From Ruminococcus sp. (GTDB lineage Bacteria; Bacillota; Clostridia; Oscillospirales; Acutalibacteraceae), in the NCBI GenBank assembly GCA_023667385.1, contig JAMPAE010000041.1, positions 1 through 10,217 on the forward strand: a stretch of 10,217 nucleotides of DNA, read 5' to 3'. Below the pieces are notes generated by a model. The model worked only from the letters and a program-made list of their open reading frames with translations. It was not told the DNA's origin and made no database searches. Both the position numbers and the translations under genes were made by a program. Of this stretch, positions 1-5,842 are shown piece by piece; the stretch's first letter is position 1, and each line of letters opens with the position of its first letter.

Positions 1-448
1 TACGGCCTACATCTTTTCCGATTTTGACAGGCGGTATATCTGTTTCATCAAGAATGATTGCTTCAATTTCTTCCTCAACCTCATCAGGAAGTTTATATCC
101 GTCTGCCTTAAAAATCTTTATGCCGTTATATTCGCACGGATTATGAGAAGCAGAAATCATCACTGCAGCGTCATAACCGTATTCCTTGACAAGATACGCA
201 ACGGCAGGGGTTGGAACAACGCCAAGTGTCATTACATCTGCGCCAACCGAGCAAAGTCCGCAAGCTATGGCCGCCTCAAGCATATCGCCTGAAATTCTCG
301 TGTCCATGCCAATGAGCACACGTGGCTTTTTATGTGTGCTTTCGGTGAGTACCATTGCCGCAGCCTTACCAATGTTCATTGCAAGCTCACAGGTAATTTC
401 TGAGTTTGCAACACCTCTTGCGCCGTCAGTTCCAAACAGTCTTCCCAT
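1..448 (-). CDS. glmM: Phosphoglucosamine mutase GlmM, N-terminal part (cut by window edge)
   Basis: GlmM interconverts glucosamine-6-phosphate and glucosamine-1-phosphate in the cytoplasm, a step toward UDP-GlcNAc for peptidoglycan. I translated the minus strand from the ATG at 448-446 and read 149 residues without a stop; the family is usually about 450 residues, so roughly a third is present. The protein opens MGRLFGTDGARG, typical of the family. The phosphoserine loop ISASHNP is present with the catalytic Ser at residue 101, followed by the NGIK segment. The start is fixed by GGAGG about 8 nt upstream. The gene lies 13 bp downstream of ruvB in the same direction, with no terminator between, so it is probably the last visible gene of the ruvCAB transcript. 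Family assignment is secure; GlmM rather than another phosphohexomutase follows from the N-terminus and is very likely. Confidence 0.95.
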   Translation of the reverse strand, partial: MGRLFGTDGARGVANSEITCELAMNIGKAAAMVLTESTHKKPRVLIGMDTRISGDMLEAAIACGLCSVGADVMTLGVVPTPAVAYLVKEYGYDAAVMISASHNPCEYNGIKIFKADGYKLPDEVEEEIEAIILDETDIPPVKIGKDVGR

Positions 449-461
449 ATATGTTCCTCCG

Positions 462-1490
462 TTAAAAAATTTGTTGTTGGTTCGGCATTGCAATGCCGAG
501 ATGATTATATCCGGCAGGAGTGACCACTCTGCCTCTCGGTGTTCTGCTCAAAAAGCCAATCTGCATAAGATACGGCTCATAAACATCCTCAATCGTCACT
601 GATTCCTCTCCTATTGCAGCGGCAATTGTGTCAAGACCGACCGGGCCGCCGTTATAGTTTTTGATCATTGTTGTCAAAAGCAGCCTGTCGATTGAATCAA
701 GCCCCAAGTTATCAATTTCCATTTTGCTCAGCGCCATGTTTGCCGCTTCTTCCGTTATTATTCCGTCAGCCATTATTTCGGCAAAATCCCTTGCACGTTT
801 CAGCAAACGGTTGGCAATTCTCGGCGTTCCCCTTGAACGTGCGGCAACTTCGAGTGCACCGTATTTATCAATACCGATTCCGAGAATGCCTGCACTTCTT
901 GTGACAATCTGTGCAAGCTGTTCAGGCGTATAAAGCTCCAGCCTTAAAACAACACCGAATCTGTCACGCAAAGGAGCTGAAAGTTGACCTGCCCTTGTTG
1001 TTGCACCAACAAGGGTAAACTTCGGCAAATCAAGTCTGATCGATCTTGCCGACGGACCTTTACCAATGATAATATCAAGTGCATTATCCTCCATTGCAGG
1101 ATATAGCACTTCTTCAACGCTGCGATTAAGGCGGTGAATTTCATCAATGAAAAGAACGTCACCTTCACTGAGATTAGTCAGCAAAGCTGCCAAATCACCT
1201 TGCTTTTCAATTGCCGGACCTGACGTGACACGCAAATTAACGTTCATTTCATTTGCAATGATGCCGGCCAAAGTTGTTTTGCCAAGCCCCGGAGGACCAT
1301 AGAGCAAAACGTGATCGAGATTTTCGCCACGCTTAACAGCTGCCTGAATGTAAATGTCAAGGTTTTCTTTTACCTTTTCCTGTCCGATATAATCAGAAAG
1401 TACTTTTGGACGCAGCGATGTTTCTATATCAGAATCGAGCGGCGTATATTCAGCCGAGATGTATCTGTCATCATAATCAATGTCTGCCAT
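462..1490 (-). CDS. ruvB: Holliday junction branch migration helicase RuvB
   Basis: RuvB is the AAA+ ATPase motor that, as a hexameric ring with RuvA, drives branch migration of Holliday junctions during recombinational repair. The 342-residue product has normal family length. Visible motifs are Walker A GPPGLGKT (about 65-72), Walker B FIDEIH (about 114-119), sensor 1 GATTR (about 162-166), the LRDRFG segment bearing the arginine finger (about 174-179), sensor 2 GTPRIANR, and the C-terminal winged-helix motif YLMQIGFLSRTPRGR. The start is an ATG at 1490-1488 with an SD-like AGGCAGGTG that overlaps the last codons of ruvA. Only 3 bp separate the ruvA stop from this ATG, suggesting translational coupling. 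Nothing essential appears missing. Confidence 0.98.
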   Translation of the reverse strand: MADIDYDDRYISAEYTPLDSDIETSLRPKVLSDYIGQEKVKENLDIYIQAAVKRGENLDHVLLYGPPGLGKTTLAGIIANEMNVNLRVTSGPAIEKQGDLAALLTNLSEGDVLFIDEIHRLNRSVEEVLYPAMEDNALDIIIGKGPSARSIRLDLPKFTLVGATTRAGQLSAPLRDRFGVVLRLELYTPEQLAQIVTRSAGILGIGIDKYGALEVAARSRGTPRIANRLLKRARDFAEIMADGIITEEAANMALSKMEIDNLGLDSIDRLLLTTMIKNYNGGPVGLDTIAAAIGEESVTIEDVYEPYLMQIGFLSRTPRGRVVTPAGYNHLGIAMPNQQQIF

Positions 1491-1493
1491 TTA

Positions 1494-2102
1494 TTACACC
1501 TGCCTTGAAAGAATTTTTAAGCCCTGACGTATAATCTCTTCAACCGAAAGAGTTGGGTCAACCTTACTTACCGCAACAGAAGCCTCAGACTGTGTATATC
1601 CGAGCATGGTGAGTGCTGCAATTGCTTCGCTTGTGTTTGGTGCATCGTTTACTGCCGCAACACTGTCAAGCATATCAGAGCCTGAATCAAATGCTGTTAC
1701 GGCAGATTTAGCCTTGTTTTTAAGTTCAAGGATAACGCGCTGGGCAATTTTAGGTCCGACGCCTTGTGCTCTTGTTATGGCTTTTACGTCACCTGCTGAA
1801 ATGCACAAAGCCAATTTTTCCGGAGTAAGCTCTGAAAGAATGGCAAGCGCCGCCTTCGGACCAACGCCTGTTACACCAATCAAAAGTTTGAACCACTCAA
1901 GCTCATATTCCGTTGAGAAGCCAAATAGATCCAATGCATCCTCTCGTACATTCAAATATGTATAAAGTGTTATTTTTTTTGTCTTATCAATGTCACGCAT
2001 AGTGTTGGCAGAGGTGAGACAACGAAATCCAACACCTGAGCATTCAATTGCAACGCTTGATAAATCACTGAAAATAACATTGCCTGTTAAACTGTAAAAC
2101 AC
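1494..2102 (-). CDS. ruvA: Holliday junction DNA-binding protein RuvA
   Basis: RuvA forms a tetramer that holds a four-way junction in a square-planar shape and loads RuvB onto it. The 202-residue product shows the expected three-domain plan: an N-terminal OB fold beginning FYSLTGNV, a middle domain with two helix-hairpin-helix motifs (GVTGVGPKAALAIL at about 76-89 and AQGVGPKIAQRVILEL at about 112-127), a variable acidic linker, and a C-terminal RuvB-binding domain (about 155-200; LTMLGYTQSEAS). The start codon is GTG at 2102-2100, preceded by AAAGGGG supplied by the end of ruvC. The gene begins 3 bp after the ruvC stop, so the two are almost certainly co-translated. Confidence 0.97.
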   Translation of the reverse strand: MFYSLTGNVIFSDLSSVAIECSGVGFRCLTSANTMRDIDKTKKITLYTYLNVREDALDLFGFSTEYELEWFKLLIGVTGVGPKAALAILSELTPEKLALCISAGDVKAITRAQGVGPKIAQRVILELKNKAKSAVTAFDSGSDMLDSVAAVNDAPNTSEAIAALTMLGYTQSEASVAVSKVDPTLSVEEIIRQGLKILSRQV

Positions 2103-2105
2103 TGT

Positions 2106-2618
2106 TTAAATCCCCTTTTTTATTCTCATATTTCCGATTAGCGCCGAAGAACCGCTGGTGTGTGCATGACAAATAGCCATTGCAAGTGCATCAGCAGTAT
2201 CATCAGGCTTCGGAACTTTTTCCAACGCAAGGATGCGTTTTGTCATTTCCTGAATCTGTTTTTTCTCTGCACGTCCATATCCGACAACACTTTGCTTAAC
2301 CTGAAGCGGTGTATATTCAAACACAGGAACTTTGTTTTTCTGCGCTGCAAGCATAATTACACCCCTTGCCTGGCTGACATCAATAACAGTTTTTGCATTG
2401 TTGTTATAAAAAACCTTTTCAACAGACATAGCTTCGGGTTTGTGCTTTTCAATGATTGCGGTCAAGTCATCATATATTATTTCAAGGCGCCGATTGAAAG
2501 GCATTCCGGCGGGCGTTGTGATTGCACCGTAATCAACAACTTTGAAATGATTGCTGCGGTAATCAATAACGCCGAAGCCGACAATTGCATAACCGGGGTC
2601 AATACCTAATATTATCAT
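2106..2618 (-). CDS. ruvC: Crossover junction endodeoxyribonuclease RuvC
   Basis: RuvC is the dimeric resolvase that cuts Holliday junctions symmetrically after RuvAB branch migration. The 170-residue product is of normal length and starts MIILGIDPG. The four acidic metal-binding residues of the RNase H-like fold are all in place by position and context: D7 in GIDPG, E67 in SVEKVF, and D140 and D143 in PDDTADALA. The ATG at 2618-2616 has GAGGTAG upstream as ribosome binding site and lies about 23 nt downstream of a predicted transcription start. It is the first gene of ruvC-ruvA-ruvB-glmM. I see no defect. Confidence 0.97.
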   Translation of the reverse strand: MIILGIDPGYAIVGFGVIDYRSNHFKVVDYGAITTPAGMPFNRRLEIIYDDLTAIIEKHKPEAMSVEKVFYNNNAKTVIDVSQARGVIMLAAQKNKVPVFEYTPLQVKQSVVGYGRAEKKQIQEMTKRILALEKVPKPDDTADALAMAICHAHTSGSSALIGNMRIKKGI

Positions 2619-2647
2619 TGCATACTACCTCATTATATTATTTATGT

Positions 2648-2676
2648 ATTATAGCACAAATCAACAGCATGAGCAA
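2648..2676 (-). promoter_or_regulatory. Predicted vegetative promoter of ruvCAB-glmM
   Basis: On the minus strand a perfect TATAAT -10 box (2653-2648) carries the extended -10 TG motif (TGCTATAAT). A weak -35 box TTGCTC (2676-2671) sits exactly 17 bp away. Initiation near 2641 would give a leader of about 23 nt containing the ruvC ribosome binding site. The strong extended -10 compensates for the poor -35. It is back to back with the thyX promoter. I found no other convincing promoter inside the operon. Confidence 0.75.
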
Positions 2677-2746
2677 GGTTTAATGAGCAAAATAATCCCA
2701 AGTAAGTTTTGATTAAATCCAAGGCGTACATCTTAATCATATTTTG

Positions 2747-2775
2747 TTGACAAAATGAGAGTTAAATGGCATAAT
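2747..2775 (+). promoter_or_regulatory. Predicted vegetative promoter of thyX
   Basis: A consensus TTGACA (2747-2752), a 17-bp spacer and CATAAT (2770-2775, 5 of 6) form a strong sigma-A-type promoter. Initiation is expected near 2782. That falls just before the ATG at 2786 and well before the ATG at 2807, so the promoter also helps decide the thyX start. Confidence 0.8.
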
Positions 2776-2806
2776 TATTACATTAATGAAGAGAGGATTT
2801 ATAATT

Positions 2807-4180
2807 ATGAACAAGCCGGGAATATATATCATAGGCATATCAGATGTCGGTGAAAGCGTATGCGCCGCCGCCGGAAGAATTTCAACGCAAAAAGGTTCTG
2901 CACTTGAAGTTTTTGAGCGCTCTCACGATGCAGATAAAAACGCTCACCTCATTTCAAAGGTGACCGCATCAGGTCATACCTCAACCGTTGAGCACATTTT
3001 TTTTAACCTCGCTTTTGAAAACGTGTCGGTTGTTGTGGAACAATTCATGATTGAATTTCGTCTTGCTTCTTTCACGGTGAAATCAAGGCGTTATGTTGAC
3101 TTTGCAGAAAGCGGATATTATTTTCCTAAGTTTCACAATGATGATGACAAGAATGAATATATTCAGCACATCAGAAGCCTCTTTGAGCTTTACGCCAAGA
3201 TGACAGATGGGGGCATCGCAAAGGAAGATGCAAGGTTTGTGCTTCCCTATTGTTTTTACAGTAACTTTTTCTGCTCAATGGGCGGCAGGGAACTTATTAA
3301 TGTGCTTCGTTCAATGATTTACGGCAGAGGCAGAAAGATTCCCGAAATTTATTCGCTCGGTCTTGAACTGCTTGAAGAATGTAGGCAGAAGGCTCCCGGT
3401 ATCTTCGGAAACTTTGAAGCTCAATATGGCAAAAACTGCAACGATGAAATGAACTTTGATTTCATTAAAAAAGAAGAATTTGGCGAGCTTCGTGACAGCG
3501 TTGAGCTTTTATCATATACTGAAAACGCAGAAAGAAAAGTTGCCGCAGCTGCTCTTATTGAATCAATGAACCTTTCTTCCATTCAGATTGATAAAATTGT
3601 CAGTGATGATGAACTGCGAAACAAAGTGCTTAAGCAGGTGCTTTCATCATCAAGGCCGAGAGCACTTGAAGCCGTTAATTACACCGTCAGATTCAATGAT
3701 GTTTCGCTTTCAACCCTCACCCACTTCACACGCCACAGAATCCAGAGCTTATCCGTGCCATCGCTCACTGCTTGTAACAGAGGATCATATATAATTCCGC
3801 CGAGCATCAAAGATAATAATGAGCTTCTCGATCTTTATGTAAATGCTTTTGAAAAAACAAAGACTCTTTATGAAAAGTTCAAATCCTATGGATATGATGA
3901 GGGCGAAATTGTATATTTACTCCTCAGCGGAAATACTGTTGACATTGTTACAACACTTAATGCCCGTGAGCTTAAATTGTTCATGAAGCTTCGCACTTGT
4001 AACCGTGCACAATGGGAAATCCGTGATTATTCCAAGAATCTGCTTGCAAAGCTCAGAAGAGTTTCACCCGAACTCTTTTCATCTTATGGCCCAAGTTGTT
4101 TCTGTAATGGGTTCTGCCCTGAAGGAAGGCTAACCTGCGGAAAAATGAACGAAATAAAAGAAGATTTCAAATCACTTTAA
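2807..4180 (+). CDS. thyX: Double-length, two-domain ThyX-type flavin-dependent thymidylate synthase
   Basis: ThyX enzymes methylate dUMP to dTMP using methylenetetrahydrofolate, FAD and NAD(P)H. Classical subunits have about 220-260 residues; this product has 457 and reads as two ThyX-like halves. The N half has GHTSTVEH (56-63), a degenerate signature ending SRRY (S93, R95, Y96) but beginning EFR instead of RHR, ARFVLP (142-147), and GGREL where NAREL is expected. The C half has RHRIQS (309-314) with S319 but no following RY, no ARxxLP, then intact NAREL (385-389), LRTC, RAQWEIR (400-406) and the tail GPSC...CPEG. The halves thus keep different parts of the site. The start at 2807 is preferred because GAGAGG lies 10 nt upstream; an in-frame ATG at 2786 has no SD and sits almost at the expected transcript start. 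Own promoter and terminator: monocistronic. Family call is firm; catalytic activity is inferred. Confidence 0.9.
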   Translation: MNKPGIYIIGISDVGESVCAAAGRISTQKGSALEVFERSHDADKNAHLISKVTASGHTSTVEHIFFNLAFENVSVVVEQFMIEFRLASFTVKSRRYVDFAESGYYFPKFHNDDDKNEYIQHIRSLFELYAKMTDGGIAKEDARFVLPYCFYSNFFCSMGGRELINVLRSMIYGRGRKIPEIYSLGLELLEECRQKAPGIFGNFEAQYGKNCNDEMNFDFIKKEEFGELRDSVELLSYTENAERKVAAAALIESMNLSSIQIDKIVSDDELRNKVLKQVLSSSRPRALEAVNYTVRFNDVSLSTLTHFTRHRIQSLSVPSLTACNRGSYIIPPSIKDNNELLDLYVNAFEKTKTLYEKFKSYGYDEGEIVYLLLSGNTVDIVTTLNARELKLFMKLRTCNRAQWEIRDYSKNLLAKLRRVSPELFSSYGPSCFCNGFCPEGRLTCGKMNEIKEDFKSL

Positions 4181-4184
4181 TAAC

Positions 4185-4228
4185 AACAGCGGCACAGAGT
4201 TTTTCATCTGTTCCGCTGTTTCTTTTCG
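4185..4228 (+). terminator. Rho-independent terminator of thyX
   Basis: Four nt after the thyX stop, AACAGCGG (4185-4192) pairs perfectly with CCGCTGTT (4213-4220), and the stem continues inward with ACAGA/TCTGT across a C/T mismatch. A T-rich tail (TCTTTTCG) follows on the plus strand. The hairpin lies between convergent thyX and dpaB, 18 bp beyond the dpaB stop. On the minus strand the downstream tract is poor in T, so it is a weaker terminator for dpaAB. Confidence 0.85.
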
Positions 4229-4238
4229 TCCGAAATAT

Positions 4239-4811
4239 TTATAATAAAATTGGTTGCATCTGCTCAGATTTAAGTGCAAATTCCGCCGCTTCAATTGTTT
4301 TGTTGAAATCACAAACAACGGAAAATGGCTTGTTTATGCTGTCATCCTGCTGCATCGGTATGAAATAGTAATGCTTGTAGTTTAAAAGTTGGCCAATGTT
4401 TTTCGCTGAAGCACTCAATGAATCGTTTGATGAAACGCCGATAAGTACAGGGCGTTTGTTGCGCAAATGTGATTTAACAGCTAAGGTAACCGGTGTATCA
4501 TATATTCCGTTTGCAAGCTTGCCGAGTGTGTTACCCGTACATGGTGATACGATTAATAAATCACACATTTTTTTAGGGCCTATCGGCTCAGCGGCGGTGA
4601 TTGTTGAAATGACCGAATTACCGGTTATTTCTTCAAGTTTATTTACAAAACTGCTTGCAGTTCCAAATCTTGTATCTATTGAATATGCATTGAAAGACAT
4701 AATTGGGATAACATTAATTCCGATTGTGACAAGATTTTCAATTTGCTTGATTGACTTTTCAAATGTGCAGAACGACCCTGTCAATGCATATCCGTAGGTT
4801 AGTTTTTCCAT
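4239..4811 (-). CDS. dpaB: Dipicolinate synthase subunit B (flavoprotein-like)
   Basis: DpaB (SpoVFB) is the second subunit of dipicolinate synthase, which makes the dipicolinic acid that dehydrates and stabilises the spore core; it works in the mother cell. The 190-residue product is close to the usual length of about 200. It has the flavoprotein/PPCDC-like fold signature: N-terminal TYGYALTGSFCTF, then GPKKMCDLLIVSPCTGNTLGKLANGI (split about residues 103-128), followed by TPVTLAVKSHLRN and PVLIGVSSND. The ATG at 4811-4809 has a near-ideal GGAGGTGA upstream. It follows dpaA by 29 bp, so the pair forms one transcript. I base the DpaB name on this motif set and on the dpaA neighbour. Confidence 0.92.
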   Translation of the reverse strand: MEKLTYGYALTGSFCTFEKSIKQIENLVTIGINVIPIMSFNAYSIDTRFGTASSFVNKLEEITGNSVISTITAAEPIGPKKMCDLLIVSPCTGNTLGKLANGIYDTPVTLAVKSHLRNKRPVLIGVSSNDSLSASAKNIGQLLNYKHYYFIPMQQDDSINKPFSVVCDFNKTIEAAEFALKSEQMQPILL

Positions 4812-4840
4812 TTATTCACCTCCGAATAAATTAGTGATAT

Positions 4841-5677
4841 TTATAAGTATTTTTCAATTGATTTATATATTGCTTTTGCACAAGCTGTCGGATATAATTT
4901 ACCGGGCAAGGATGCAGCGAGAATGTAGTTTTTTTCGTGCTTATCAAAGTTCGACTTCTCTGCTCCAAACGGCGCAGATGCCAGCTCGATAAACGTGCAG
5001 CTATCTTTGATTGTTGAAATGCAGTTTTCATCAAAAATAACTTGCGGAACAGTGTTGATGATAAAATCATACAGATATACCGTGGATTTTATGTCGCTAA
5101 TATCTAAAACCCTATATCCATATGACAGAGCCTCACTTTTTTGGACATTGCTCCTCACCGAAACATATACATCAAGACCTATTACTTTCATGAAATGTGA
5201 AACTGCCTTGCCCACTCTGCCAAAACCTGTGATGAGAATCTTTTTCCCAATCACATATTCATCTGTGTTTCCGAGCATCAAATGAACTGCACCCTGAGCA
5301 GTCAGAAAAGCGTTGTATGTTACGAAGCCTTCATCAACATAAAAATCGAAATAACTTATTCCTTTTTCGTCAAGCTTAGCAGCAAAATTTGGCTTAATTA
5401 AGCCGCCAATCACACGGTGCGATGAATTTAGTCTGCTTAACAAGTAATCTATAGGGATAGCACCGTCATGCGATTTTGAAAATAAATTAGTTTCGTCCTT
5501 GGTTATCGGCAACGGAAGAATTATCATTTTTGATGCATCAATGCAGCATTCAAATTCATTTTTTGCTGTCATATCAGCAAACATTTCACAATCATAACCA
5601 TTTTGCATTAATATGTCATATAACTTTTCCTGGCGTTTATCTCCGCCGAGAATAAGCAGCTTTTTTGAGCTTTGCAT
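4841..5677 (-). CDS. dpaA: Dipicolinate synthase subunit A (NAD(P)-binding)
   Basis: DpaA (SpoVFA) is the oxidoreductase-like subunit of dipicolinate synthase, oxidising the product of dihydrodipicolinate synthase during late sporulation. I place the start at the ATG 5677-5675 because GAGGTGAT stands just upstream; the longer reading from 5713 has no SD. This gives 278 residues. Visible features are an N-terminal domain starting LLILGGDKRQ (about 8-16), the segment YNAFLTAQGA (about 121-130), a Rossmann nucleotide-binding loop GFGRVGKA (151-158), and a C-terminal motif ASLPGKLYPTA typical of DpaA. It is first in the dpaA-dpaB pair and divergent from murC. Its presence argues that the organism makes endospores. 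Confidence 0.93.
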   Translation of the reverse strand: MQSSKKLLILGGDKRQEKLYDILMQNGYDCEMFADMTAKNEFECCIDASKMIILPLPITKDETNLFSKSHDGAIPIDYLLSRLNSSHRVIGGLIKPNFAAKLDEKGISYFDFYVDEGFVTYNAFLTAQGAVHLMLGNTDEYVIGKKILITGFGRVGKAVSHFMKVIGLDVYVSVRSNVQKSEALSYGYRVLDISDIKSTVYLYDFIINTVPQVIFDENCISTIKDSCTFIELASAPFGAEKSNFDKHEKNYILAASLPGKLYPTACAKAIYKSIEKYL

Positions 5678-5736
5678 ATAGCGTATCACCTCAAATTTTA
5701 TCATTAAATTCAAATCAACGGGTGTTGCAAACTCAT

Positions 5737-5765
5737 TACATCATATGCCCCAAAATTAATCTTGT
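5737..5765 (-). promoter_or_regulatory. Possible mother-cell (SigK/SigE-type) promoter of dpaAB
   Basis: On the minus strand CATATGATG (5747-5739) matches the SigK -10 pattern CATANNNTA except for its last base. AC, the SigK -35 core, lies 16 bp upstream (5765-5764). The same CATA box also partly fits SigE. No sigma-A-type pair was evident upstream of dpaA. Known biology puts spoVF genes under SigK in Bacillus. The match is short, so this is a suggestion. Confidence 0.4.
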
Positions 5766-5778
5766 TAATTTTTCCATA

Positions 5779-5792
5779 AAGTGTTTACACTT
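5779..5792. promoter_or_regulatory. 14-bp palindrome over the murC -35 box (candidate operator)
   Basis: AAGTGT (5779-5784) and ACACTT (5787-5792) form a perfect inverted repeat around a TT centre, and the repeat covers the murC -35 hexamer TTTACA. A symmetric site in this position would suit a repressor competing with RNA polymerase. I recognise no specific regulator motif. Such a short palindrome can arise by chance in AT-rich DNA. Confidence 0.35.
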
Positions 5793-5812
5793 ACGCAAAA
5801 ATGCAATATAAT
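5784..5812 (+). promoter_or_regulatory. Predicted vegetative promoter of murC
   Basis: TTTACA (5784-5789) and a perfect TATAAT (5807-5812) are separated by 17 bp. Initiation near 5819 gives a 24-nt leader that holds GAGG (5831-5834) before the murC ATG. The -35 box is 5 of 6 matches to consensus. This is a strong sigma-A-type promoter. Confidence 0.8.
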
Positions 5813-5842
5813 GTATAAGCAAAATAAGTTGAGGTGAATACA

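Noticed and set aside
186..602. 138-codon plus-strand open frame over the glmM-ruvB junction
   Set aside because: It is antisense to two well-supported genes, crosses their junction and shows no protein-family features or ribosome binding site.
2786..2806. Upstream in-frame ATG that would extend ThyX by seven residues (MKRGFII)
   Set aside because: It has no ribosome binding site and lies about 4 nt from the predicted transcription start, while the ATG at 2807 has GAGAGG at a workable distance.
4396..4797. 133-codon plus-strand open frame antisense to dpaB
   Set aside because: It lies entirely within dpaB on the other strand. Its composition follows the dpaB codons and no start signal is visible.
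5678..5713. Longer dpaA reading from the ATG at 5713, adding 12 residues
   Set aside because: No SD precedes it, and the added codons contain the GAGGTGAT that serves the ATG at 5677. The DpaA-like sequence also begins after 5677.
5762..5768. TTGTTAA half-site resembling a Rex operator near dpaA
   Set aside because: The second half TTAACAA at the required spacing is absent.
5834..5842. GTG start for murC, three codons upstream
   Set aside because: The GTG is itself part of the GAGGTG ribosome binding site of the ATG at 5843.
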